64,000 nt of DNA from Eulemur rufifrons. Its lineage: Eukaryota > Chordata > Mammalia > Primates > Lemuridae. The notes below the pieces were generated by a model that saw only the letters and a program-made list of their open reading frames with translations, was not told the DNA's origin and did not search any database. A program made the translations under genes and the position numbers. Every line of letters begins with the position of its first letter. Position 1 is the first letter of the stretch. Positions 12,370-24,099 of the stretch are shown in pieces. Where the stretch lies: positions 44,056,001-44,120,000 of the forward strand of contig NC_090986.1 of the NCBI RefSeq assembly GCF_041146395.1, read 5' to 3'.

Positions 12370-12712
12370 GGGAAAATTGAGATGGTTTGAGTGCCAGTCT
12401 CTGCTCATAATGCCTTTCTCCCACCTTCTAACTTGGCTCACATCTCATCCTTTAGCTCATAGCTCATGGAAACCTTCCCTGTCCTGAGAGAAAAGATTTT
12501 GTCTCTCTCTTACATGCTTTTGTAGTGCTTTTTATTCATAACACTTAGGAAAATTATTAGAGAGAGTGTGTGTGTGTGCGTGTGTGCTTGCTCACGTGTG
12601 TTTAAATTTCTGTCACCTTCACTGGATTGTGGAGCTCCCTGGGGGCAGGAGCCATGTTAGTCCTGCTCACTCTCTCCAGTATTTGGCACAGTGCTTGGCA
12701 TTCAAGAGTTTC
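12370..12712 (+). repeat. L2 LINE 3' region with internal microsatellite
   Basis: The diagnostic L2 phrase order is present: 'GGATTGTGGAGCTCCCTGGG', 'GGCAGGAGCCATGTTAGTCC', then 'TTTGGCACAGTGCTTGGCAT'. The upstream part 'ATGGAAACCTTCCCTGTCCT' fits the same element. A (GT)n array with flanking GA units (about 12561-12600) interrupts it. Confidence 0.7.
12561..12600. repeat. (GA)n-(GT)n imperfect microsatellite
   Basis: GAGAGAGTG followed by alternating GT with GC interruptions, located within the L2 fragment. Confidence 0.85.
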
Positions 12713-13002
12713 AAAATGTCAAGGAGTCTGAAGGGTAATCAGTGAGGATGGTGATTTGTTAAGGATAAAACTGGATGGTGGGGTATAGAGGAAGAACGTG
12801 GATCAAAGGCTGAGGAGAACAGAAGAAATGGATCTGGTGTGGTGGGCCAGGTGGGAAGAGGCAGCCAACCCCCCAGTGTGGTTTGAAGAATTCAGAACAG
12901 ACAAATTGGCTGTAAACCATTAGACTACAAAAAGAGGGTGGCTTCCTGCCATAGTTATGGAAGTACCCTTAATAAATGAGAAGGCTGCTCTCTCGTCCTC
13001 TA
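12713..13002. other. Purine-rich sequence, possibly an ancient LINE
   Basis: G/A-rich sequence on the + strand that continues in style at 13291-13699, on the other side of the composite insertion. It resembles the antisense ancient LINE near 24-25 kb but is too degenerate to assign. Confidence 0.3.
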
Positions 13003-13016
13003 CTGCCCCACTCTTT

Positions 13017-13276
13017 TTCTTAAGGAATTATTTTTTTAATGGACAAATAGTAATTGTTCATATTCATGGGGTACATGGTGATGTTGCAATATGTATAACA
13101 TATAATGATCAGATCAGGGTAACCAGCATATCATTCTCTCAAACATTTATCCCTTCAAGATAATTGCTTGATTTTTAAAAACATTTATTTATTTTATTTT
13201 ATTTGTTTAGTAGAGACTAATGCCTGGACTTGAATCCTGGCCTCAAGCAATCCTCCTGCCTCAGCCTCCTGAACAG
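13017..13276 (-). mobile_element. Composite L1 3' end plus Alu fragment insertion
   Basis: About 13020-13160 is antisense L1 3' UTR of the L1MA/L1PB type ('ATTCATGGGGTACATGGTGA', 'AATGATCAGATCAGGGTAAC', 'CTCAAACATTTATCCCTTC'). About 13180-13276 is a T-rich stretch followed by a partial antisense Alu ('CCTCAAGCAATCCTCCTGCC'). The whole 260 bp is bracketed by identical 14-bp repeats 'CTGCCCCACTCTTT' at 13003-13016 and 13277-13290. One set of outer repeats suggests a single integration of a chimeric copy, or an Alu that landed in a pre-existing L1 and later lost sequence. Confidence 0.75.
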
Positions 13277-13699
13277 CTGCCCCACTCTTTGAGCTGGCAG
13301 ATACTGAGAGAACAAGGGTCTTCATAAGAGAAGCCATTGGAAGACATTGTGACTTCAAGGAGTCAAGTTCTTGAAGGGACAAAAATGTGGAGCAAGATGA
13401 GAAGTTAGGTTAGATAAAAGACAGTGAATCCGCAACGGAGCTGTGATCTCAAAGGACAGGAGGCAGGTACTGAGGGAGAACCCAGGGTGTGGTAGAAAGA
13501 ATAAAGAAGGGGTAGATGTGAGCAAGTTTTCAGGGGAGAAGGGATGAATGAGAAAGTTGGATCAAGCATGGCAGATGTGGGGAGTGTGAAACGAGGACAT
13601 CCCTGGGGAAAGAAGTGGAATGAAATAGAGAGGAGAAATGCTTAGTGTGAGGAGAGTGTATGGAGAATGTTCTGGACTGTGAGGAGAGTGCATGATGAA

Positions 13700-14052
13700 T
13701 GTCATGGACTGGATGTTTGTGTCCCCCAAAATTCGTATGTTGAAATCTAATCCCCAATGTGATGGTATTTAGAGGTGGAGCCTTTGGGGAGAAATTAAGT
13801 CATGCAGGTGGCGCTCTCATGAGTAGGCTTAGTGCCGTTGTAAGAAGAGGCCAGAGGGCTAGTTCGCTGTCTTTCTGCCATGTGAGTCCACAAAGAGAAG
13901 TCAGCAGTCTACAGCCCAGCAGAGGGCCCTTGCCAGAACCCCACCATGCTGGTGCCCTGATTTCAAACTTGCCAGCCTTCAGAACTGTGAGGATAAATTT
14001 TGTTGTTTAAGCCACCCAGTTGATGGTAATTTGTTATAGCAGCCCAGACTGT
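13700..14052 (+). mobile_element. ERVL-MaLR LTR (MST/MLT1 group), 3' end degraded
   Basis: The LTR starts near 'TGTCATGGACTGGATGTTTG' and contains 'CCCCCAAAATTCGTATGTTG', 'AATGTGATGGTATTTAGAGG' and 'GTTTAAGCCACCCAGTTGAT', the standard MaLR LTR order. The end 'GCAGCCCAGACTG' lacks the usual 'GGACTAAGACA'. No internal region lies next to it, so it is a solo LTR. An 83-codon frame across it is a by-product. Confidence 0.8.
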
Positions 14053-14654
14053 TTGCTAGAAGTCACAGCCATTCAGCAGATGCATGTTTCTGACAAAACG
14101 GCTAGTCTGCAAGCATTTCCACGCTGTTCTTCCCTAGCTAATTTAAGAATATACAAAAGTTAGGGGGTGAGGTTCCTGCCCTAACGTTTAGGATTGAACT
14201 AGGAGGACAAGAAAATCTCTCTATAATTATTAAAGTAGTTTAATGATATGCTTTAACAGTTATTTTGCTGCATGGCAATTAGATTCAAATGGTAAGTCAG
14301 TCACATAAATGAATATAATTAGTAGTGTTTTTGCATAGTTAAATCAAGCATTTGGAGGCCTGTTAGGTGAATGGTGGTCCAGAGATAAAGAGAATTTGTG
14401 GCTCCTAGCGCTTCTCCTGCTGACAGGAAGGATTATGAATTGTTCCAAAATCCCCTCCTTGGTGTGATCCTTAGGATGGGGGCTGCCTTCCAGTGAGGTC
14501 ATTGTTTGTCCTTCTTCTCAAGATCTGGGCACAGAGGAAGAGAAAGGGATGGTGAAGGGGCTGGGTGAGTGGGTAAACACCTCTCTGCCCCAAGGGTATT
14601 GAATATTCCTGTATTTGGAAAAGTCTCTCTTGTTTCAGTTATTTTTTCCCATTT
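14053..14654. other. No recognised feature (about 0.6 kb)
   Basis: Two opposing 62-codon frames at 14499-14757 lie here without domain evidence. Confidence 0.45.
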
Positions 14655-14930
14655 CACAATATGTTTTATTATATTAAAGTATTTCAAACACAGAGAAAAA
14701 GAATGTAGGTGCCTCTATATATCTTTAACAGATTTTAACACATGGTATATTTTCTAAAGGACTTTTAAAAATGACATAAATGGTACATCATAGATAAAGA
14801 CGAAGTCCCCTTTTGTACTACTCCCTGATATTATATCTGTCCACCCAGAGGAGCCACCATATCAAAGTGGGTATGCATGTCTCTCATGTGTATTTTTATA
14901 CTTTTACTATATATAAATGTTTTCTAAAAT
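14655..14930 (-). repeat. Probable old L1M 3' UTR fragment
   Basis: 'TTAAAGTATTTCAAACACAG' followed by 'AGATTTTAACACATGGTATA' resembles the antisense 3' end of ancient L1M elements. The match is loose. Confidence 0.4.
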
Positions 14931-15424
14931 AAATATGAAATTTTAAATGTTTTAAAATTTCTAATAAATGATATGCTGTACTTATGAGCTTGCAAGGGTT
15001 TATTCAGAAACAAGTTAGAGAATATCCAATTGTCAAGTTTAAACCACACAACTGAAGCACTAAGAACGTGTAATTATCTCACACATAAAGAATTCAGGTA
15101 GTAGGTGATTTCAGGTCAGCTGCAGCAGTTCAGTGATGTCATTAAAGACCCAGCTGTTTGTACCCTTCGCCCCGCCATGCTCAACAAGTTGCATTTCTTT
15201 CCTTAAGTTTGTTGCCTCAGGGTGACAAGATGGCTGCAGCCAGGAATCATGGTCTCACACAACTACATCAAGGCAAAAAGAAAAGCAGAGAAAAAAAATA
15301 TTTCCCATATTAACCCTCCCTTACTCCCATATGCATACTTTGCATAATCCTGGGGCTGTGAATATAATATGGATTTATTAATTTATTTATGTTTAAAGAT
15401 ATTAATTGATTGATTTCCTCCATC
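14931..15424. other. Unassigned sequence before the L1
   Basis: The stretch holds 'GACAAGATGGCTGCAGCCAG' and flanking CA-rich sequence that looks like an old transposon, but I could not place it in a family. Confidence 0.3.
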
Positions 15425-18400
15425 CAGATTTTTTAATTGACAAAAATTATGTACTTTTATGGTATACAATATGATATTTTGAAATATTTATACATTTTGG
15501 AATGACTAAATCAAGCTAATTAACATATGTATTACCTCACACACCATTTATTGGTAGTGAGAATAATTAAAATCCACTCTCTAAGCATTCTTCAAACATA
15601 CAATACATTATTATTAACAATAGTCACAATGTTGTATGCTAGATCTCTTGAACTTACTCCTTCTGTTTAACTGAAATTTTGTATTCTTTCACCAACATTA
15701 CCTCAATCCTCCCCCATTCCCCACTTCTGGTAACCCACCATTCTATTCTGCTTCTGTGAGTTCTACTCTTTTAGATTCCAAACATAAGTGAGGTCATGTG
15801 GTATTTATCTTTCTGTGCCTGGCTTATTTCACTTAATATAATGTCCTCCAGGTATAATACATCCATGTTGTCATAAATGTTAGAATTGCCTTCATTTTTG
15901 TGGCTAAACAGTATTCCATTTTGTATAAATACCATATTTTCCTTATCCACTCATCTGTCAATGGACACAGGTTGATTTTGCATCTTGGCTATTATGAATA
16001 ATTTCACAATGAACATGAGAGTTCTGCTACCTCTTCGATATACTGGTTTAACCTCCTGTGAATATATACCCAGTTGCTGTCTCATATAGTAGTTCTATTT
16101 TTAATTTTTTGAGGAACCTCCATACTCCTTTCCTTAAAGGCTGTAATAATTTACATCCCCACCAACAGTGTACAAGACTTCCATTTTCTCTGCATCTGCC
16201 CAACACTTGTTATCCTTCCTCTTTTTGATAAAGCTATTCTAACAGGCGTGAAGCGATGTCTCATTAGGATTTTAATTTGCATTTATTTGATAATTAGAAC
16301 TGTTGAGCAGTTTTTCATATATCTATTGGCTATTTATATGTCTTATTTTGAGAAATGTCTATTCAGGTTCTTTTGCCCAATTTTTAATAGGGTTATTTGT
16401 TTTCTTGCTATTGAGTTAAGTTTCATATATGGAGATGCTCCTCGATTTAGGATAGAATTATATCCAGATAAACCCATTGTGTATTGAAAATATCAAAAGT
16501 CAAAAATGCATTTAATACACCTAATCTCCTAAACAACATAGCTTAGCCTTGCCTACCTTAAATGTGCTCGGAACACTTACATTAGCCTACAGTTGGGAAA
16601 AATCATTGAACACAAAGCCTATTTTATAATAAGAAAGTATGGTTTTTCATGAAGTTGAAAAATCTTCAGGTCAAACCGTCGTAAGTGGGGGACCGTCTGT
16701 ATTTTAAATATTAAGCGCTTATCAGATGTATGGAAAATATTTTCTCTCATTCTATATGTTGTCTTTTTACTGTGTTGATTGTTTTCTTGGTTGCGCAGAA
16801 GCTTATTAAATGTAATTCCACTTGTATATTTTTGCTTTTGTTTCCTGTGTTTTGGGGGTCATGTAGAAAAAAAATCATTGCCAAGACTCATAATGGAGCT
16901 TTTCTTTTATGTTTTCTTTCAGTCATTTTAAAGTTTCAGGTCTTACATCTAAATCTTTAATTTATTTTGGGCTGGGTTTTTGTATGTGGTGTAAGCTGAG
17001 TGTCTAATTTTATTCTTCTGCATGTAGATATCCAGTTTTCCCGGTACCATTATTAAAGAGACTATCATTTCCCCACTTTGTATTGTTGGTATCTTTGTCA
17101 AAAATCAGTTGATTGTAAATGCATGGATTTACGTATTTCTGGGCTATCTATTCTGTCCCATTGGTCTTTGTGTCTGTTTTTATTACAGGACCACGCTGTT
17201 TTAATTACTAGAGCTTTGTAGTAGATTTTGAAATGAGGTAATATGATGACTTTGGCTTTGTTCCTCTTGCTCAAGATTGCTTTGGCTATTCAGGATGTTT
17301 TACAGTTCCATACAAATTTTAGGATTGTTATTTCTATTTCTATGAAACATGTCATTGGAATTTTAATAGAGATTGCATTGAATCTGTAGATTGCTTTGAT
17401 GAGTATGGACATTTTAACACTATTAATTCTTCCAATCCACGATCACAGGATATCTTTCCATTTATTTGTGTCTGCTTTAAGTTCTTTCATCAATGTTCTT
17501 ATAGTTTAAGTGTATAGGTCTTTCACTTCATAGATTAAGTTTAGTATTATAATACTTAAGTATTTTATCTTATTTTTTTGTAGCTATCATTAATGGGGTT
17601 TTTTTCTTGATTTCTTTTTCAGATAGTTTATTGTAGTATATAGATATGCTACTGATTTTCTACTAACAGAGACAATTTAATTTCTTCCTTTCTGATTTGG
17701 ATACCTTTTATTTCTTTCTCTTGCTTTGGCTATTTCTTCCAGTACTATGTTGAATAGACGTGGTGAGAATGGGCATCCCTGTTTTGTTCCTAATCTTAGG
17801 GGAGAAGCTTTCAACTTTTTAGCATTGAGTATAATGTTAGTGATGGGCTTGTCATATATGGGCGTTCTTGTTTTGAGGTACGTTTCTTATGACTAACTTG
17901 AGACATATTTTCATAAATGGATGTTCAATGCTGTTAAGTGCCTTTTCTGTATCTATTGAGATAATCATGGGGTTTTTGTCCTTCATTTCATTAATGTGGT
18001 GTATCACATTGATTTGCATACGTTAAACCCTCCCAGAGATAAATCTCACTTGATCATGACTGAGCCTTTTAATATGTTTTGTATTTTAATATTCTTTTAG
18101 TATTTTGTTGAGGATTTTTGCATCTATGATCATCAGGGATATTTGCCTGTAATTTTCTTTTCTTGTAATGTCCTTGTCTGGCTTTGGTATCAGGATAATG
18201 CTGACCTCATAAAATTAGTTTGGAAGTATTTCCTTCTCTGTAATTTCTTGGAAGAGTTTGAGGAGGATTGGTATCAGTTATTTCAATGTTTGGTAGAATT
18301 TGGCAGTGAAGCCATCATCAGGTCCTGAGATTTAATTTGATGGGAGAGTTTTTATTACTGATTCAATCTCCTTACTCATTATTGGTCTGTTCATATTTTT

Positions 18401-20310
18401 TATTTCTTCCTGATTAAGTCTTGGTAGGTTTTGTGTGTCTAGAAATTTATCCATTTCTTTTAGGTTATCCAATTTATGCCATAAAAATGTTCATACTGGT
18501 GTCTTATGATCCTTTGTATTTCTGTGGTGTCAGTTGTGATGTTTCCTTTTTCATTTCTGATTTTATTTATTTGAGCTCTCTCTATTTTTTTCTTAGCTAA
18601 TATGGTTAGAAATTTGCTGATTTTGTTTATATTTGCAAAAAAAAAATGCTCTTAGTTTCATCAGTCTTTTCTATTGTTTTTCTAGTTTCTAATTTCATTT
18701 ATTTCTGCTCTGATCTTTATTATTTTTTCCCCTTTCTATGAACTATGGTTTAGTTTCTTCTTTTTTTTTTTTTCTAGTTGCTTAAGTGTAACATTAGGTT
18801 GTTTATTTTCTCTTTCTTCTTTTTTGATACATCAAGTTTATGTAGCTATAAACTTTCCTGTTAGAATTGCTTTTGCTGTATCTTATAAGGTTTGGTATGT
18901 TTCCTATTATTGATTTTTAATTTCATGCCATTGTAGTCACATGACATAATTTCAATTTTCTTGCATTTGTAAAGACTTGTTTTGCAACCTAACATATGTG
19001 CACTTAAGAAGAATGTCTATTCTGCTGTTGTTGGATGAAATGTTCTGTATATGTCTGTTAGGTCTATTTAGTCTAAAGTGTAGCTCAAGTCCAATGTTTC
19101 CTTATTGATTTTCTGTGTGGATGATCTGTTCATTGCTGAAAGTGGAGTATTGAATTCCCCTACTATTATTGTATTGCAGTCTCTCTCTCTCTTCATATCT
19201 ATTAATATTTGCTTTATATATTCAGGTGCTCCAATGTTGGTACATATATATTTACAATTGTTATATCCTTTTGCTGAATTGATCCTTTTATGATTATATA
19301 ATGACCTTCTTTGTCTTCTTGTACAGTTTTTGACTTAAAATCTATTTTATCTAAAATAAGTACTGCTATTCCTGTTTTCTTTGGTTTCCATTTTTATGGA
19401 ATCTTTTCACTTTCAATATGTTTGTGTCCTTGAAGGTGAAATGACTTTCTTGTATGCAGTATATAGTTGGAGCTTGTTTTTATTTTATCTGTTTAGCCAT
19501 TCTATGTCTTTTGATTGGAGAATTTAATCCATTTACATTCAAGGTAATTATTGATAGGCAAGGACTTACTACTGGCATTTTGTTAATTGTTTGCTGATTC
19601 TTTTGTAGATCCTTCGTTTCTTTCTTTCTCTCTTGCTCTCTTCCTTTGTGATTAGGTCATTTCTCTAATGGTATACTTTGCATACTTTTTATCTTTTGTG
19701 TATCTACTATAAGTTTTTGCTTTGTGGTTAATATGAGGCTCTCATAAGACATTTTATACTTATAACAGCCTATTTTAAACTTATAACAAGTTAACTTTGA
19801 TCACATTAAAAAAACTACACTTTCACTCCACCCTACCCCTCATATTTTATGTTTTTGATGGAATAATTTACATCTTTTTGTATTGTTTAGCACTTAACAA
19901 ATTATTATAGCTATTATTATTTTTAATAGTTTTGCCTTTCAACCTTCATATTAAAGACATAAATGTCTTATATGGTACCATTATGGTGTAAGAATATTCT
20001 AAATTTGACTGTGTGCTTTCTTTTACCAGTGCGTTTTATACTTTAATATGTTTTTGTTTTACTAATAAGTATTCTTTTCCTTCATCTTTAATAACTCTTT
20101 TTAGCATTTTTTTGATTTAGACATGTCTGGTGATGATGAACTCCCTCAGCTTTTGTTTGTCTGGGAAAATGTTTTCCTCATCTTTATTTCTGAAGGACAA
20201 CTTTGCCAGATAAAGCATTCTTTGCTGGCAGTTTTTTTCTTCAGCACTTTGAATATATCACTTTCTCCTAGCTTGTAAGGTTTCTGCTGAGAAGTCCACT
20301 GCTAGCCTAC
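15425..20310 (-). mobile_element. L1 LINE (L1MA-like), 5'-truncated, antisense
   Basis: Read on the minus strand, the element runs from ORF1 C-terminal sequence (about 19780-20310) through ORF2 (about 15780-19575) to the 3' UTR (about 15425-15780). Landmarks seen on the + strand are 'GACTAAATCAAGCTAATTAA' (3' UTR), 'CCTGGCTTATTTCACTTAAT' and 'CCCACCAACAGTGTACAAGA' (ORF2 C-terminal part), 'AATGGGCATCCCTGTTTTGT' (RT region), 'GGTATCAGGATAATGCTGAC' and 'TTTACATTCAAGG' (start of ORF2). The reading frames are full of stops and indels, so it is dead. It stops within ORF1 and lacks the 5' UTR. A Tigger-like DNA element interrupts it at 16430-16699, so that element inserted later. Subfamily is tentative. 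Confidence 0.88.
16430..16699. mobile_element. Tigger-like (TcMar) non-autonomous DNA transposon inside L1
   Basis: The element breaks the L1 between 'GTTAAGTTTCATATA' and 'TTTTAAATATTAAGCGCTTA'. Its ends are imperfect inverted repeats ('AGATGCTCCTCGATTTAGGA' against the complement of 'GTAAGTGGGGGACCGTCTG'). TA dinucleotides flank it at 16428-16429 and 16700-16701, as expected for Tc1/mariner-class insertion. Internal phrases such as 'AATGCATTTAATACACCTAA' and 'TTACATTAGCCTACAGTTGG' are those of a common primate Tigger-derived repeat. Confidence 0.8.
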
Positions 20311-22020
20311 GTTGTCCCACGTGGCTCTTTCCCAGACCTCCTTGTCCCAAATATTTCATCTTGTTCCTTCTAGGTTTCCCCTGAGCCAATCAACCCATTC
20401 ACCATTGCCTATGAGTTTTTGTATATCCTTATCTTGGGTCATCTTTCTCTCCACACAAAGTAGAAGATCGGGTGCACACTTGAAATTTTGTCCACTGGGA
20501 GGATTTTCTCTCATCAATGTCTTTCAGAGCCACTTTGTAGTGGCAGCAGCAGTTCATTTTAGGATTGCACCCTTATACTGAGATAACTCATTTGTGAACC
20601 AAGGTTGGGGTTTTTCTTCCTCTGTTAGCTATTGTAGGAATACACCATGAGACAATAGCTGTGATCTCTACAAGTGGCATCACTCTCACAATGGTGAATG
20701 ACCTGAGCATCTGTGTATCTCCTTGTGCAGCTCTCTGAACCTGCTTAAGCCTGATCCTGGTGCTTCTCAGCCCACCCAACCGTATGACTTGGTGTGTTTG
20801 ACATATGCAGCTTATTTTGGTAGTTATGGCTACATGGTTATTGGTGTCTTGTGGTCAGATACTCTTTCTTAATGAAGGCCTAGTAGTAAGGCAAGAACTC
20901 TTTTACAAATGATATATAGTTCTCTGCTGAAAATGGCTTGATATTGCTTTAGAACCCTTCATATGAACCTATTTTGGGGGCTTGATGGATACACCACATG
21001 GTACCTTTTCCTAGCACAGATTCTGCTAGTATCATGGAGTCTGCTGGGTCATGTAACCTAAGTGGTAAAGCTTCTTGTATCACAGCCTGAATTGGCTTTA
21101 ACACTCTTTTCTTGATTTGAGTCCCACTCAAAATATAATAGCCTTCCATATCACCCCATAGTTGGGTCAGAACATTAATCTCAAGTGTAGATATGCTACC
21201 TTTTCAAAGTCTAATGATGCCTACCAAGTGTAGTGTATCTTTATTAAGGTATGAAGTGCTATGTGAAGTAACTTTGCCCTTTACTTTAGGGAAAAAGTGT
21301 CTCAGAATGCCTCAGATCACCAAAGCCCTAAACATTTCATCAAGCAATCAGGCTTCTGAATGATGTAGTGTTTATCTCCCATTATTTGGAGTGCATGTGT
21401 TTTTGCCAAGACATGTAAAGTACTTGCCACTTTTTGTTCATGGGTATAAATAATAGGATGTCATTAGTAGAGTAAGCCAGTGTGATATTCTGTAGACTGT
21501 TCAGATGGTCTAGGTAACTTCAGACAACACTTTAGCAGTGAGTGGATTTAGCATGGCACTGAATGTCTCTCTACAGAATATGAATGCTTCTTTACATGTT
21601 GCTAAAGAGGTCCTCTGGCTTTTACATTTTGCTTTAAATTGGCAATTGATTGCCCTAATCCTGTCCCTTTTCTTTCTTCAAAACATCTATAACAACAGTC
21701 CCCTAAGTCTACAGCCCTGATAATTTCTATTTCCCTTGTTTCTCTCAAATGCCAGCAATATTGCAAGAGCCAGTGTTTCTACCTTTGCCTATATCCTATC
21801 CCAGTTAATCACAGGTATAACTTATTTACAAAGTGCCAGGGACCGTCAATACTCTGAGTACCACCAATAATAGAGCCCTCATCCAGTTGGCTGGCAAGTA
21901 ATTCAATTCCAGAATCTTAACCTTACAGTCTATTTCCTAGGACCACTCGTAGTACTAGTACCACCTCTTTTAGCTAATATTTCCTAGAAGCATATCCTTA
22001 GGCAGAGATTCTGGTGGAAA
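20311..22020 (-). pseudogene. ERV-L (class III) pol remnant, antisense
   Basis: On the minus strand, 20949-21149 is open and encodes a segment with 'EALPLRLHDPADSMILAE', characteristic of ERV-L polymerase between reverse transcriptase and RNase H. Upstream in the same orientation, 21454-21471 falls where the RT catalytic Y-x-D-D box is expected but reads Ser-Thr-Asn-Asp. Stops and frameshifts occur throughout. The left boundary abuts the L1 5' truncation. The right part (about 21780-22020) looks ERV-related but is weaker. No LTR was recognised on either side. It is a relic of an ancient provirus with no coding capacity. Confidence 0.65.
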
Positions 22021-22171
22021 TATATATATATTTTTTATGTATTATATATTATATTATATATTTTATTATATAATGATATAATACAAATTATTATGTTATA
22101 TATTATATATTTTATTATATATTTATTATATAATGGTATAATACATAAATTGTTATGTTATATATTATATA
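22021..22171. repeat. AT-only minisatellite, about 61-bp unit x 2
   Basis: Unit 1 is 22040-22100, unit 2 is 22101-22162, and a partial third unit follows to 22171. Both contain 'TTATTATATAATG.TATAATA' and end 'TTATGTTATA'. The whole tract is nearly pure A/T and can form multiple hairpins. Confidence 0.85.
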
Positions 22172-23445
22172 CCTTTAGCCTATTCCATGGGGAATTGTGT
22201 GAAGCATGAATTGTAACATCAACTTAGTCCTTGAAGAAAGTCCATCTCTGCCCTGAGGAAGTCATTGGCTGTGATCTGTCCCCAGGAATGGGGGTGGAGC
22301 ATAACCTCCTAGGTTAGGCAGCTGTTGCTTGACTGAGGGCAATTCCTGGAAAAGGTTCTACTTCTATGCCACTAGCCAACAACAGCACCAGCTAGGGAAT
22401 GAGCACACCAGTCCTAGTCAAGGGAATCTGGCTAGCACAGTAAGAGAATTCACTACAACAAGAAATACACTTTCAGAGCAAGATAGAACCAAAAATTTCA
22501 AAGAGTTTGACCAAATAGATTTAAATATCAATTAAGTTACATCTCCAGGAATAGTTTATCTTCTAGGTGGGTATAATCCACACCATCTTTTTCTTGTGAG
22601 ATTGAATGATGCTGTTAGAGCAGGTATTTGCTAGCTTGGATGCATCTGGATATTGCCTCTAAAGGCAGCCGCAGACATTAGCATGATCTGTATTTATTAA
22701 ACTCTATGAATCGCTTCTAAAATTATGGTGTTATTTCCATCAATTAATTTTGAAATTCTTCAAAATTTTTGAATATATTGAGCTCTGAATGTTCAGGGAT
22801 GGGAAGTGAGTACCATCTCCAGCTGCCATCTGCTCAGTCCACATGTCCGCATGGAGTCTGCATACTCGTTTTTTGAAAAAATTAGCAATGCTCCTTGTTT
22901 CCCTGCAGTCTCAGGTTCAGGGTGTTTGGATGCCTTGTCATATTCACAAAGATGTACAATCTCCTGAGCCACTGGGGGTCTGACAAGTTGGGTCTCTCAG
23001 AGCCTATTAATTCCAAAAAGTCCTTCATCTGAGGTAGCAGCTCAATAAATATCTTCAACAAGTTTCTATGACTCAGTCATCTGAATGCATTAAAATAAAA
23101 GAAGTCTCCATGCTCATGCTATTCCAAACTCCTCTTCTTTCAAAAGCACACAAACCCTTTATGATTAAGGGCATACAATGAAGAAAATTCAGCTTGATCA
23201 CTTCTATTAATACATCATGCAATGAACTTGAATTGCACAGTTCATAGCACAATGGTGCTTTGGAAGCAGAATGCCATCCTTATTTTTTGACTTGAATAAA
23301 TTAGTGAAACCTTTCTTTTTCATTTCAGGTGCCTAATGGTGGCAGATGAACTTAGCTTTTCCTTTTTAAATCCTATCTCTCAAATTCCTTCCTGACAAGC
23401 CATTTGATTGTATCAGCTTTGGAGTGTTAGCTAATTAGATACAAC
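22172..23445. other. Unassigned (about 1.3 kb), possibly more ERV-L
   Basis: The orientation and composition would allow this to be the gag side of the neighbouring antisense ERV-L, but I recognise no diagnostic motif. A 68-codon + strand frame at 22329-22535 has no identifiable domain. Confidence 0.3.
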
Positions 23446-23538
23446 TTTTCTTTTTTTTTCTTTCTTCACTCTCCTTTTCTTTCTTTTTTCCTTCCTTCCT
23501 TCCTTCCTCCCTTCCTTCCTTCCCTCCTTCTTTCCTTG
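23446..23538. repeat. Polypyrimidine tract, (CTTT)n/(CTTC)n
   Basis: Almost unbroken C/T on the + strand with several tandem CTTC units. The minus-strand 60-codon frame here, rich in Lys/Glu/Gly, is only its translation. Confidence 0.95.
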
Positions 23539-24099
23539 ATTGAAAATCTCCTGGCCGTTCATGGGGGAAGAGATGAACTGAATTTGACCTGTAGGACTTG
23601 CTTTTACTTTGGGCCAAGTGAATGACCTTAATTATATCCGGCAGAAAGTTTCAGGGGAAAGGGTAATATTAATATATAACCTTCATGTTGTATAGAATGA
23701 GGGACATTCAAACACCATTTGAACTAAAAACTAAATTTATTCTTTGGAAACATGATATAAGGAGCTTTAAAAAACTTAAATCATTCCTTCATTTCTGATA
23801 CAAATCTCTAGGAGTTCTATGAGGAAAATATATCTTCCTTTCAAAAATGAGCTTTGAAGTTTGAAGAGCCAAACAAATGAGTTCTCCATACAGAAAGCAC
23901 TGATTACCAAAACTTCAAGAACGTGTTTCATCAAATTCATTTATTTAAATAATTTATTTAAAATGCACTAGATTTCCTCCTAAGGAACTCAAGGTACATA
24001 GGAAAAAAAAAGAATAAAATGTATTTAACATTTTCTGTGATTTTTTTTTTCAATGAGAAAAAAGGATCTAGAGCAGCAGAGTGATTCAATATATGTTTT
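23539..24099. other. No recognised feature (about 0.55 kb)
   Basis: AT-rich, with A and T homopolymer runs near 24001-24060. Confidence 0.45.

Noticed and set aside
23435..23617. Highly charged minus-strand frame rich in Lys, Glu and Gly
   Set aside because: It is simply the translation of the polypyrimidine tract at 23446-23538.
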